Of a stretch of 64,000 nt of DNA, positions 26,752 to 35,139 are shown piece by piece. Positions within the stretch are counted from its first letter, which is position 1. Every line of letters begins with the position of its first letter. The DNA lies in assembly GCA_035352895.1 (NCBI GenBank), contig DAOPYN010000006.1:55307-119306 (forward strand). Direction: 5' to 3'. This DNA is from UBA5070 sp035352895 (GTDB lineage: Bacteria; Fibrobacterota; Fibrobacteria; UBA5070). The notes under the pieces were generated by a model that saw nothing but the letters and a program-made list of their open reading frames with translations, did no database searches and had not been told where the DNA came from. The position numbers and the translations under genes were made by a program.

Positions 26752-27629
26752 GGGGTCGCCTCCTTGGCGTTTCGCGTGGTGGAGACCGGAAACAGTTGCA
26801 GCACGGCCTGGAACACGCGGCGCGAATCGCCATCGACTCCCTTCCAGAACTTCCTGTTCTCCGTTTCCGACAACTGGATCATGCGCTGTCGCAACTCCTT
26901 GAGCTCCTCGCGCAGCCTGGAGAAGCCCTCCTCGCTGAGGGTGACCGTCACGGCCGAGATGTCGCGCTCTTCCTTGGGGATGGATTCCACCGCCCCCAGT
27001 CCCAGCTCCATCTGCGCCTTGAGGTACCGATAATAATGCACGGGCGCGGAAAACTGGCTCTGCTTCTTCACATGTTCCACCGAAGGGCGCAGTTCGCCGG
27101 AGGCGAAACGCTTGACCATGCCCAGCCGCTCCAGAATCTCCACGGCCGTCCTGGCCTGTTCGGGCGTGATGGCAGGACGCATGCGGCTGGCCAAGCGCTC
27201 CGGATCGCCCCGGTAGGGCTCCACCAGGAGGTATTCGCGCACCGCCGGGATCCACCAGTGGCTGAAGTATTCGAACCGGTCCGGATCGATCAGGTCCTTG
27301 GGGATCTCGTGGAAGGTCAGGAGCTTCTCGTAGCAACGATTCTTTTCCGGAAGGTTCTTCGCCTGGTCGTAGTCCACAAGGATCTGGAAGTAGAGCTCCT
27401 CGCGGGCGGACAGGGCCAGGATCTGGGACACCAGACCCGCCTGCGGGCGGGAGAGCTTGCGGCGCCCGGCGAGGAGATCGGCCATCCATCCGGACGACCG
27501 CAATCCCAACCGCTGGAGGATCCAACGCTGGGAGAACTTGGGATCCTTCTCCTTCAACGCCTGGAACGCATCCTTGAGGAAGGCCCGGTAGTCGGTGTAG
27601 TCGAAGAGTCGAATCGGTAGATGATCCAT
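26748..27629 (-). CDS. TIGR02147-type family protein (DUF4423-like), copy A
   Basis: 293 aa, matching the family I know as TIGR02147, first defined as a large paralogous set in Fibrobacter. The N-terminus YTDYRAFLKDAFQALKEKDP followed by FSQRWILQRLGLRSSGWMAD and LLAGRRKLSRPQ looks like a helix-turn-helix. The middle has the characteristic YFSHWWIPAVREYL, and a long C-terminal coiled helix (EEGFSRLREELKELRQRMIQ) follows. It has no signal peptide or membrane segment, so it is probably a cytoplasmic DNA-binding regulator. ATG at 27629 is preferred over an upstream TTG at 27644. A sigma-70-like promoter is visible at 27733-27761. It is coupled to the lipoprotein gene downstream. Confidence 0.92.
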   Translation of the reverse strand: MDHLPIRLFDYTDYRAFLKDAFQALKEKDPKFSQRWILQRLGLRSSGWMADLLAGRRKLSRPQAGLVSQILALSAREELYFQILVDYDQAKNLPEKNRCYEKLLTFHEIPKDLIDPDRFEYFSHWWIPAVREYLLVEPYRGDPERLASRMRPAITPEQARTAVEILERLGMVKRFASGELRPSVEHVKKQSQFSAPVHYYRYLKAQMELGLGAVESIPKEERDISAVTVTLSEEGFSRLREELKELRQRMIQLSETENRKFWKGVDGDSRRVFQAVLQLFPVSTTRNAKEATP

Positions 27630-27732
27630 GGAATTCCCGGTCAAGGACTCCCCTCCCGGTTGAACCGACGGGATCGGTCCTGGATCGGAACGATTCCTTG
27701 CCGGAAGAACTCGAGGAGAAAGTCAGGATTCC

Positions 27733-27761
27733 ACGTTACCCGCCCCCCCGCACTTCGTCAA
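27733..27761 (-). promoter_or_regulatory. Sigma-70-like promoter for TIGR02147 copy A
   Basis: On the minus strand, TTGACG (27761-27756) and TAACGT (27738-27733) are 17 bases apart, about 104 bp upstream of the start codon at 27629. The whole 27630-27861 gap (232 bp) holds no gene; besides this pair I see only a short GC hairpin right after the copy-B lipoprotein stop. This is sequence reading only. Confidence 0.5.
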
Positions 27762-27861
27762 TGCGTCGCTCCAAAAAGGCGATGCCAAGCCACCTCCCGC
27801 GTTGCCCATCCCGCCATCTCCGACACGCCATGGACGTGGTTTGACACTACCGCAGGCGGTC

Positions 27862-29223
27862 TCAGGGGAACGGATTGGCGGGGAAGGCCCACTGGGGATT
27901 GAGGTCCGAGAGTTTTTTCAGACCATTGCGGACATCCACCGGGGTCTTCCACGGAGCGTAGTTCTGCGTAACCCACCGCGGTGGTTCCGGCTGGCCCACC
28001 AGATCCGGGAACTTCCAGGCTTGCGGCAATTGGCTGGCGAGCGCCGCCCCCAGGAGTTCCACCGCGGGATCGATCCCATCGATCGCTGGGGTTGGTCCCC
28101 AGGATTGCGTGGCCATCTGTTCCAGCATCAATCCCGCCTGGGGAACCAGCTGCCCCAGCAAAGCGTCCAAGGCGGGCTTGGCATCCTTGCCCAGGATGGA
28201 TTCGTCGGGGACCACCAGTTTGGCCAGGGCCAGGGCCAGGATCTCGCGTGCCCGACCGGGAGGAACGTCGGCGCGTTGTTCGATGGTCAGCCGCGTTTCC
28301 AGGGCCGCCGCCCGATCGCCGGTCACCTGCACCAGACGCAGCCAGATCGATTGGAATTCGGGCTGGGTAGTCCAGGGGACCCGCCGGGAAAGTGCATCCG
28401 GATCCGGGAGGACCTGGTTTTTCTGCCAGGTGTCCAGCCAATGGCCGTCCTGCGCTCCCACCTGGTCCAGTCGGACCACGAATTCCGTGGTGGCCTTGTC
28501 CGGAAGGCGCAGATCCACCAGGGATGTGGTCAGATCCCGACCGAACAGGGTGTCCTGCGAGAGCTTGCCACCCGGCTTGACGGAAAGATCCAGAACCCAT
28601 CGCGAACCGGGAACCTTTTCCCGGGCGGCGCGGACATCGACGGCCCGCAGCAATCCGGCCAGAGGCGTCGGGGTCGCCTTGCGACGTGGAGCGAACGCGC
28701 GGAACTGGGGATCCGAAGCGACTTCCTTCCAGGGAAGGCGCAAGCCCAGGGTGCTGTCCAGGAGGGCCTGCCCACCCGATCGGGCGGCATCCACATCCAA
28801 GGCGGAGAACCCCTTGCCGGGGCCCTTGATGCCAATTTTCGACACGCTGGCCTGGGTGATGGAATTGACCAGGACGGTGGCCACCCTGGAGCGGACCACG
28901 GTGGAGTCGAGCGCCGCCAGCGCGCGGAGGGTGTCCGCACCCCTGCGCACCTCCACGAGGATCCCGCCCTGGGGATCCGACGCGAGCCTTGCCGAGAACA
29001 TGCCTACGGAATCGGTGGCCCCCGTCGCCAGCAGGGTGCCGACGGAATCCCATGCGGCCCAGGGAACGGAGTCGAGCGCCACCGAATCCATGGCGTAGCC
29101 GGAAAGCATCCGGACCGAGATCTCGTTTTCCACCTCGGTGCTCTCCTGCCGGTCGGCACCGCAGCCCATCGCGAGCGCCATCCAGCAGGATGCTCCCGCC
29201 AACGCGAGGTTGCGCAGGTTCAT
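27862..29223 (-). CDS. Lipoprotein of TIGR02147-linked module, copy B
   Basis: 453 aa. The lipobox is LAMGC (Cys21), followed by ESTEVENEISVRMLSGYAMD, the same acidic start as copy A, and then a regulatory-like beta domain including GTLLATGATDSVGMFSARLA. The helical C-terminal part aligns along its length with copy A (for example PWTTQPEFQSIWLRLVQ against PWATRPEFKQLWLHLVE), but overall identity is clearly lower than for the paired TIGR02147 genes. ATG at 29223 overlaps the upstream stop (ATGA). The faster divergence of the lipoprotein than of its regulator-like partner suggests the surface part is under diversifying pressure, which is inference. Confidence 0.85.
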   Translation of the reverse strand: MNLRNLALAGASCWMALAMGCGADRQESTEVENEISVRMLSGYAMDSVALDSVPWAAWDSVGTLLATGATDSVGMFSARLASDPQGGILVEVRRGADTLRALAALDSTVVRSRVATVLVNSITQASVSKIGIKGPGKGFSALDVDAARSGGQALLDSTLGLRLPWKEVASDPQFRAFAPRRKATPTPLAGLLRAVDVRAAREKVPGSRWVLDLSVKPGGKLSQDTLFGRDLTTSLVDLRLPDKATTEFVVRLDQVGAQDGHWLDTWQKNQVLPDPDALSRRVPWTTQPEFQSIWLRLVQVTGDRAAALETRLTIEQRADVPPGRAREILALALAKLVVPDESILGKDAKPALDALLGQLVPQAGLMLEQMATQSWGPTPAIDGIDPAVELLGAALASQLPQAWKFPDLVGQPEPPRWVTQNYAPWKTPVDVRNGLKKLSDLNPQWAFPANPFP

Positions 29224-30101
29224 GGCTTGGCCTCCTTGGCGTTTCGCGTGGTGGACACGGGGAACAACTGGAGCACGGCCTGGTAGACGCGCCTCGAATC
29301 GCCCTCCACGCCGTGCCAGAACTTGCGGTTCTCGGTTTCCGACAACTGGACCATCTTCCTCCTCAACTCCTTCAGTTCCTCGCGCAGGGTGGCGAACCCC
29401 TCCTCGCTCAGGGTGAGGGTGACCGCCGAGATGTCGCGTTCTTCCTTGGGGATGGATTCCATCGCGCCCAAGCCCAGCTCCATCTGGGCCTTCAGGTAGC
29501 GATAGTAGTGGACGGAGGCGGAAAACTGGCTTTGCTTCTTGACGTGTTCGACCGCGGGCCGCCGCTCGCCGGAGGCGTAGCGCTTGACCATCCCCAACCG
29601 TTCCAGGAGGTCCACCGCCGCCTTCGCCTGCGCCGGCTGGATGGGAGGTCGCATCTTGCGGGCGAGCTTCTCCGCATCCCCGCGATAGGGTTCCACCAGG
29701 AGGTATTCCCGGATGGCCGGAATCCACCAGTGGCTGAAGTATTCGAACCTGTCCGGGTCCACCAGATCCTTGGGAATCTCGTGGAAGGTCAGGAGCTTCT
29801 CGTAGCAGCGGTTCTTCTCGGGGAGGGTCTTGGCCAGGTCGTAGGCGACCAGGGTCTGGAAGTAGAGCTCCTCCCGGGCGCTCAGCGACAGGAGGCTGGA
29901 GAACAGCGCCGTCTGGGTGCGCGTCAGATTCCGTCTCCCCGCCAGCATGTCGGCGAGCCAACCGCTGGACTTCACTCCCAGGCGCTGGACCACCCACCGC
30001 TGCGAAAACTTCGCATCCTTTTCCTTGAGCGCCTGCAGGGCGTCCTTCAGGAAGGCTCGGTAGTCCGTGTATTCGAAAATCCGCAAGGGTAGATGGTCCA
30101 T
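29220..30101 (-). CDS. TIGR02147-type family protein (DUF4423-like), copy B
   Basis: 293 aa, exactly the length of copy A and very similar throughout. It shares YTDYRAFLKDALQALKEKD, FSQRWVVQRLGVKSSGWLAD, the WWIPAIREYLLVEPYRGDAE block and the C-terminal LRELKELRRKM-type coiled helix. Notable differences cluster in the putative recognition region (LTRTQTALFSSLLSLSAREE against LSRPQAGLVSQILALSAREE). It is cytoplasmic, and a DNA-binding regulator role is inferred from the N-terminal helix-turn-helix look. ATG at 30101 is used. The 133 bp upstream carry a strong hairpin (30200-30229) and no clear promoter pair. Confidence 0.92.
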   Translation of the reverse strand: MDHLPLRIFEYTDYRAFLKDALQALKEKDAKFSQRWVVQRLGVKSSGWLADMLAGRRNLTRTQTALFSSLLSLSAREELYFQTLVAYDLAKTLPEKNRCYEKLLTFHEIPKDLVDPDRFEYFSHWWIPAIREYLLVEPYRGDAEKLARKMRPPIQPAQAKAAVDLLERLGMVKRYASGERRPAVEHVKKQSQFSASVHYYRYLKAQMELGLGAMESIPKEERDISAVTLTLSEEGFATLREELKELRRKMVQLSETENRKFWHGVEGDSRRVYQAVLQLFPVSTTRNAKEAKP

Positions 30102-30199
30102 GATGCCGCAGGCTTTCCCCGATCCGCATCCCTCGCCGAGGAGGCGACCCCGCGAGAGTCGGAGGGGTACAGGTGGGTTCCGATAGTGTACCAAGGATT

Positions 30200-30229
30200 C
30201 CGGCACGACGCCCGACGGCGTTGTGCCGG
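30200..30229 (-). terminator. Strong hairpin after the proline-rich lipoprotein gene
   Basis: CCGGCACAACGCC pairs with GGCGTCGTGCCGG (13 bp, one G-U pair) around a 4-base loop, 5 bp after the stop codon at 30235. There is no T-tract, so it may be an RNA-stabilising or Rho-assisted end rather than a classical terminator. Confidence 0.6.
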
Positions 30230-30234
30230 CTCAA

Positions 30235-31068
30235 TCAGATAGCGGCGGGCAGGATCGAGTCCCGCACGGCCGAAGGAGGACGCAGAGTGTCCTTGGGAAG
30301 CTTGGGCAGACCCAGGCTGTCCTTCAGCGGCGGGGGAGGACGCAAGGTGTCCTTCTTCAGGCTGTCCCACGGGGGAGGAAGAGGACGCAGAGTGTCCTTG
30401 GGAGGCTTGGGCAGACCCAGGCTGTCCTTCGGCGGCAGGGGAGGACGCAAGGTGTCCTTCTTCAGGCTGTCCCGCGGGGGAGGCAGAGGACGCAGGGTGT
30501 CCTTGGGAGGCTTGGGCAGGCCCAAGCTGTCCTTCGGCGGCGGGGGAGGACGCAGGGTGTCTAGGCTGTCCCGCGGAGGAGGCAGAGGACGCAGAGTATC
30601 CTTGGGGGGCTTGGGCGGACGCAGCGAATCGCTCACCACGGGACGGAGGCTGTCGAGCTTGTCCTTCCATTCCTTGGGGCCGATGGGGCCGGGACCGGGC
30701 TTGTGACCCAGCAGGGCGCGCGCCGCGGAATCGGTCAGCGGAGTGATGTGGATGGGAAGCGCCGGTGCCGGAGGGCCGGGCAGGATGGTCTTCAGATGGA
30801 CCCCCGCCGAATCCACGTCCAGGACCACCGGGAAGTGGGTCCCACCCGGGATGCGCAGGACGAATGCGCCGCCCTTCACGCTGTCCTTGGCCACGGTGTC
30901 GCCGTTGGCGTCCGCGACCAGGATCTGGGCCTGGGAAATGCCCACGCGACCGGCGACTTCCGATCCCTCTGGGCTGGAGGTCAGGCTTGCGGAGGATGCG
31001 CCTTCGCATCCGGCAAGCACTCCGGCGAGCCCGCACGAGAGCCCCGCCAGAATGAGTGTTCTTTTCAT
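30235..31068 (-). CDS. Lipoprotein with proline-rich tandem repeats
   Basis: 277 aa. The signal MKRTLILAGLSCGLAGVLAG leads to a lipobox Cys21. Residues ~35-130 form a small regulatory-like beta domain (VGISQAQILVADANGDTVAK). From about residue 140 to the end come repeats built of PPKDTLRPLPPPRDSL and PPKDSLGLPK blocks, a 35-residue period present in roughly three copies. Such Pro-rich stretches usually form extended spacers that cross the periplasm or the surface layer. The SD GAGGAG precedes ATG 31068. It lies upstream of the TIGR02147 copy-B gene on the same strand, with a strong hairpin between them. It is divergent from the GH52 gene (199-bp gap, no clear promoter pair). Confidence 0.85.
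   Translation of the reverse strand: MKRTLILAGLSCGLAGVLAGCEGASSASLTSSPEGSEVAGRVGISQAQILVADANGDTVAKDSVKGGAFVLRIPGGTHFPVVLDVDSAGVHLKTILPGPPAPALPIHITPLTDSAARALLGHKPGPGPIGPKEWKDKLDSLRPVVSDSLRPPKPPKDTLRPLPPPRDSLDTLRPPPPPKDSLGLPKPPKDTLRPLPPPRDSLKKDTLRPPLPPKDSLGLPKPPKDTLRPLPPPWDSLKKDTLRPPPPLKDSLGLPKLPKDTLRPPSAVRDSILPAAI
30285..30620. repeat. ~105-bp tandem repeats within the proline-rich gene
   Basis: About three near-identical 105-bp units encode the PPKDTLRP/PPKDSLGLPK pattern; the third unit is shortened. High DNA identity between units suggests recent slippage or recombination, so copy number may vary between strains. Confidence 0.8.
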
Positions 31069-31267
31069 TTTCGTTTCTCCTCGCGATCATGTGATGCCGG
31101 TCCCACGCTTCGGGGGATCGACCCCTAGAACATCGAACCGCACCGGAAAGTTTCCGACGGGCTTGGGGGCCAATCCGCTCTCTTTGGGAGAGCAGCGGGG
31201 GAAGCGATCCCTGGAAGCGGCGATTCCACCCTGGGCTCGGTCCCGGATGTGGGTTTAGGTTTTCGGG

Positions 31268-33340
31268 ATGTCCTCACCACTCGATTTCCATACCCACCAC
31301 TCGGCGTTCGGAGCCTACGGAAGCTTCACCTTGGGACACCTGGGAGCCGGGGGAGGATGGAACGTCCACACGGGTCGCGGCCCCCACCCCGGAGCGGTCC
31401 ATATCGGGTACGGACGCCCCAGCGAAGGCCTCACCTACCTGCCCTTTTCGACCCCTTCCCCGGCGGATTTCTCGGCGTACGCCTCCGAGGGAACCCAGGG
31501 GTGTCGACAACCCGCCATATCGGTGGTTGCGAAAGAACACCTCTCCAGGGACCTCCAATGGGGGACCGACACCTGGACCTGCCCCGGATTCGCCCTGCGC
31601 ATCGCCACGCCCTTCGGCGAGGTCCCCGATCCCCGGATCCATGGATGGGAAGCGCTGCGCGACCACATCCTGCCGGCGGTATGGGTGGAAATGGAACTGG
31701 ACAACCGCTCTTCCGACGAGGAGGCCGTCTTGTTCTTCGGGGTGGCGTCGGGCGACACCGGGGCGGCCGAGTGGCGAACGCCGGACACGGCCGGAGCCAC
31801 CTTCCAAGGAAGTTTCGGGATGGCCACGGCGTCCACCAGGGACGCCCGTCCATACTCGGGCTTTTCGGCTCCGTCGTGCTTCGACGAACACATGGTGTCG
31901 CGTTCCCCCCACTGGCTGGGAGGAAATTGGGGGCTCTCCTGGCGGATTCCCGCCGGCTGCCGGGAAACCGTACGCTTTGCGCTGGCCTGGTACCACGGCG
32001 GACAGGCCACCACGGGTCTTTCCACCTCCTACGCCTACACCCGCCTGTGGCCGGACCTGGAATCGGTGCTGGCCGGTGCCTTGGAACGCCAGGATGCAGC
32101 CTGGTCGCTCTCCCGCAAGCGCGACGGGGAACTGGCCCACCTGTCTCCCTCCCGGCGCTTCCTGCTCGCGCACGCCACCCGAGGGTACTTCGGGAATTCC
32201 GAGCTTCTGGTGGACCGCGCGGGCGATCCCGTCTACGTGGTCAACGAGGGCGAATACTGCATGATGAACACCCTGGACCTCGCGGTGGACCAGGGCTTCT
32301 TCGAGGCGAGGTTCTTTCCCTGGGTCACGCGGGAGATCGTGGACCTCGCGGTCCGACGCCATTCCTACCTGGACCACCTCAAGACCCCCGACGACACATC
32401 CATCCACGAGGGTGGGATCTCCTTCACGCACGACATGGGAGTGCGAAACCAGTTCTCCGCTCCCGGCACCTCCTGCTACGAGATCCCCGATCTCGAGGGC
32501 TGCTTCTCGCACATGAGCTTCGAGCAGGCCTGCAACTTCACCCTCTGCGCGGCCCAGTACGCCCATTCCTCCTCGGACCTCGCCTGGGTGCGCAGCCACG
32601 CCGAACTGTTCGAACGGCTCCTGGAGAGCCTCCAGCGGAGGGAGCACCCGCTGGAGGCGCGCCGCGGCGGCGTTCCGGGGACGGATTCCGTCCGTTGCGG
32701 AACGGGCAGCGAGATCACCACCTACGACAGCCTGGACCCGGCGCTGGCCCAATCCCGGCAGAACCTCTACACCACGATGAAGCTCTGGGCATCCTACCTG
32801 GCGCTGGAAAAGCTCCTGGCCTCCATCGGAAGCTCCGCCTCGAACCGGGCCCGCGAGGCGGCGCTCCGCAGCGCGCGCGCGGTGGAGGAGTGGCCTCGCA
32901 CCGGAGGCGTCCTGCCCGCCATCGCCGACGGTCGCAACGTGTCGGCCATCCTGCCCGCCGTCGAAGGACTGGTCTACCCGCTGTGGTGGGGAGACCTCCG
33001 TTCCATCTCGCGCGAAGGCCCGTTCGGAGGCATGGTGCGGAGCCTGGAGAGTCACCTGGAGGGCGTCCTGCAAGGTGGGCTCTGCCGCTTCCTGGATGGG
33101 GGATGGCGCCTGAGTTCCACCTCGGAGAACTCCTGGCTTTCCAAGATCTTCCTGGCCCAGACCGTGTCCGAGCGGATCTTCGGGAATCCCATCGACCAGC
33201 GGGCGGATGCGGCCCACGTGCGCTGGCAGGTACCGGGATCGGCGGACACCGGCTTCACCGACCAGATCATCGCCGGCAAGGGGATCGGCTCGCGCTACTA
33301 CCCCCGCGGCGTCACTGCGATCCTGTTCCTGGAAGGCTGA
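31268..33340 (+). CDS. Glycoside hydrolase family 52 beta-xylosidase
   Basis: 690 aa, full length for GH52, which removes xylose from xylo-oligosaccharides. Family hallmarks run from end to end: FHTHHSAFGAYGSFTLGHLG at the N-terminus, YVVNEGEYCMMNTLDLAVDQ (323-342, with the nucleophile Glu in NEGE), GGISFTHDMGV, and EITTYDSLDPALAQSRQNLY with the acid/base Asp around 487. It ends WLSKIFLAQ ... KGIGSRYYPRGVTAILFLEG. It has no signal peptide, so it acts in the cytoplasm on imported oligomers. It stands alone with no transporter or other xylan gene beside it. Its 3' end overlaps the convergent LpxK-like gene by 29 bp. Confidence 0.97.
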   Translation: MSSPLDFHTHHSAFGAYGSFTLGHLGAGGGWNVHTGRGPHPGAVHIGYGRPSEGLTYLPFSTPSPADFSAYASEGTQGCRQPAISVVAKEHLSRDLQWGTDTWTCPGFALRIATPFGEVPDPRIHGWEALRDHILPAVWVEMELDNRSSDEEAVLFFGVASGDTGAAEWRTPDTAGATFQGSFGMATASTRDARPYSGFSAPSCFDEHMVSRSPHWLGGNWGLSWRIPAGCRETVRFALAWYHGGQATTGLSTSYAYTRLWPDLESVLAGALERQDAAWSLSRKRDGELAHLSPSRRFLLAHATRGYFGNSELLVDRAGDPVYVVNEGEYCMMNTLDLAVDQGFFEARFFPWVTREIVDLAVRRHSYLDHLKTPDDTSIHEGGISFTHDMGVRNQFSAPGTSCYEIPDLEGCFSHMSFEQACNFTLCAAQYAHSSSDLAWVRSHAELFERLLESLQRREHPLEARRGGVPGTDSVRCGTGSEITTYDSLDPALAQSRQNLYTTMKLWASYLALEKLLASIGSSASNRAREAALRSARAVEEWPRTGGVLPAIADGRNVSAILPAVEGLVYPLWWGDLRSISREGPFGGMVRSLESHLEGVLQGGLCRFLDGGWRLSSTSENSWLSKIFLAQTVSERIFGNPIDQRADAAHVRWQVPGSADTGFTDQIIAGKGIGSRYYPRGVTAILFLEG

Positions 33341-34151
33341 TCCGGTCCAATTCCAGGTGGATCCATTCCTGGATCTCCCGGACCGGATCCAAACTTCTTC
33401 GTGCCACCCACACCCCGGCAGGAAGCCCCCCTCGAGCGGCATCCTTGGCCGAGACCACCCACCCATCGGGGTCGTGGGCCATGCGCTCCAGCAGGCGTTT
33501 GGGGAAACGTCGGTGGTCGCCAAGCGCGACGCGCTCGACCAGCTGGATTCCGGATCGCTCCAGATCCCGGAAGAAGACCTCCGGTCGCGCCACCGCGCAG
33601 GCGGCGCGCAATTGCCGGGATGGCGTCGTGCCCTCCAAAGACAAGGCAGGTCGCAATTGGCTCTCCACGGAAACCGCACAGGCTTGGCGGGACCGCGCCG
33701 GCATTTCCCTCCAGGGTCCCCACGGATGGAGGTCTCGCCAATCCGCAGGAGCCGGCGAGACCTCCAAACGGAGGGCCGGACAACCATCCAGGGCCGGGTC
33801 CTGGAGGCCCCCGTCGCAGACCGCGATGGCGAATCCTGCGGCTCGCGCCGCGTCCCAGGCGCACAGCCAATCCCGGTGCGCGAAGACCCGCCCCGGAAAC
33901 CGCGCTCCAAGCCAACGATCCTCGTCGCCGGTGGGGTGGCACAGCACGGCCGCATCCGGGTACCGCGATGCGATCCATTCCACCAGATCCGTCTTGCAGG
34001 TGCCACCCGCGCGGGAGGAACCCACCACCAGAAGAGGTGGCGGAGGGAAACGTCGACGCCGTGCACGAAGCGTCCGGTGGGCCAGGGAAATCCACCTCCA
34101 CACCCAAACCACAAGCCTCCCGGCCACGGAAATGGGATGATGTCCGGACAT
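33312..34151 (-). CDS. lpxK: LpxK-like tetraacyldisaccharide 4'-kinase, divergent P-loop
   Basis: 279 aa, shorter than usual (~320-350). LpxK phosphorylates lipid A precursor at the inner membrane. The N-terminal amphipathic/hydrophobic helix is followed by LLVVGSSRAGGTCKTDLVEW, where the normal motif is GGxGKT; the invariant glycine is Cys here. The later VCDGGLQDPAL matches the DDGLQH region, FFRDLERSGIQLVERVALGD then HRRF matches the FxxL...DHH part, and WVVSAKDAAR matches xTEKDAVK. So the family is fairly clear, but activity is uncertain. The start chosen, ATG 34151, shares bases with the opposite-strand start of the DUF2225 gene; a GTG some 8 codons further in is an alternative. Confidence 0.75.
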   Translation of the reverse strand: MSGHHPISVAGRLVVWVWRWISLAHRTLRARRRRFPPPPLLVVGSSRAGGTCKTDLVEWIASRYPDAAVLCHPTGDEDRWLGARFPGRVFAHRDWLCAWDAARAAGFAIAVCDGGLQDPALDGCPALRLEVSPAPADWRDLHPWGPWREMPARSRQACAVSVESQLRPALSLEGTTPSRQLRAACAVARPEVFFRDLERSGIQLVERVALGDHRRFPKRLLERMAHDPDGWVVSAKDAARGGLPAGVWVARRSLDPVREIQEWIHLELDRISLPGTGSQ

Positions 34152-35139
34152 GGCAGTCATCGACGAAAATGGTGTACGCAGACGTTTGAAGATCATGCTT
34201 GGAACCGACAAGCTGGCCGAAGAGTACATCGCCCGCTACGGTTACCGGATCGACGTCACCAAGATCCAGGGCATGCGCGCCACGGAAAAGACCGTCGATT
34301 TCTCCGTCGACAGCGAAACCTCGGCGGACGATCCCATCTACACGATCTTCCTGAAGTGCCCCTCCTGCTACATGACCCGGCTTCCCAGCCACGAACTGAA
34401 GGCCAAGAGCCTGCAGATCCTCACGGATCGGTTCGGGATGCCCACCTACCGCGACATGGGCCGCTACAAGGCCGTGGACTACAATCTCCTTTCCGTCACC
34501 GTATGCCCGCAGTGCCTGTTCGCATCCCCCGACCGCAAGGATTTCATCACCCGCGACCCCGCCCGCGCCCGGGAAATTCCCTCGCGCCTGCACCAAGGCG
34601 AACTGGCCGCCATCCTGGCCGCCGCCGACGACCGTGCCAACTGGTTGGCCGACCAGGGTATGGATCCCATGAAGGACTTCCTTCCCCGCAGGCGGACCGT
34701 CCAGGCGGGACTGGCCTCCTACGAGCTGGCCATCGAGCGGGCGAAGATCGAGTTTGCCCGCAACGTTCCCTTTTCCATGTACAAGATGGCCGGGTACAGC
34801 CTCAAGCAGTCGATGATCTGCCGCACCTACGAGAAGGACGAGAAGTCCTACCTCGCCCAGGCCCTCAAGTACTACCTGGCCTGCTTCGAACGCTCCAACG
34901 CGCCGGGTTTCCAATACGAAGGACAGGTGCTCTACCTGGTGATCGCCCTGGGGTTGCGCCTGGGACAGGTGGACACGGCCGGCAGCTACTTCGGCGTCCT
35001 GGACCGGTCCAAGATGCGCATGGAGTCCGCCTCGGTGGACGCCAACGTGCAGCAGGCCTTCATGCGCTGGTACAACGCCGCCCGGGAGATCTGGTCGGAC
35101 CGCGAAAATCCCGATCTGTGGGTCTTGCGGTCGTCCTAA
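34150..35139 (+). CDS. DUF2225-family protein with two CxxC motifs
   Basis: 329 aa. Two zinc-ribbon-like pairs are visible: LKCPSCYMTRLP near residue 75 and TVCPQCLFASPD near 117, as in DUF2225 proteins, which commonly end in TPR-like helices. Here the C-terminal half is helical and TPR-like (SYLAQALKYYLACFERSNAP, VLYLVIALGLRLGQVDTAGS). It has no signal peptide, so it is probably cytoplasmic; function unknown. ATG 34150 follows a GGGATG stretch. Its start overlaps the opposite-strand start of the LpxK-like gene, so each promoter would lie in the other's coding region unless the kinase starts further in. The stop TAA (35137-35139) falls inside the left arm of the inverted-repeat element that follows. 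Confidence 0.88.
   Translation: MAVIDENGVRRRLKIMLGTDKLAEEYIARYGYRIDVTKIQGMRATEKTVDFSVDSETSADDPIYTIFLKCPSCYMTRLPSHELKAKSLQILTDRFGMPTYRDMGRYKAVDYNLLSVTVCPQCLFASPDRKDFITRDPARAREIPSRLHQGELAAILAAADDRANWLADQGMDPMKDFLPRRRTVQAGLASYELAIERAKIEFARNVPFSMYKMAGYSLKQSMICRTYEKDEKSYLAQALKYYLACFERSNAPGFQYEGQVLYLVIALGLRLGQVDTAGSYFGVLDRSKMRMESASVDANVQQAFMRWYNAAREIWSDRENPDLWVLRSS

Larger units (their letters stand above)
25378..30101 (-). repeat. Tandem duplication of a two-gene module (TIGR02147 protein + lipoprotein)
   Basis: Copy A is 25378-27629 and copy B 27862-30101, in direct orientation. Gene order, the ATGA coupling and the length of the first gene (293 aa) are all kept. The regulator-like genes are far more alike than the lipoproteins. 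The intergenic leaders are different, unlike the case at 8769-12096. Confidence 0.9.

Noticed and set aside
31274..34114. A 946-codon minus-strand open frame opposite the GH52 gene
   Set aside because: The GH52 family match runs end to end on the plus strand; the antisense frame shows no motif.
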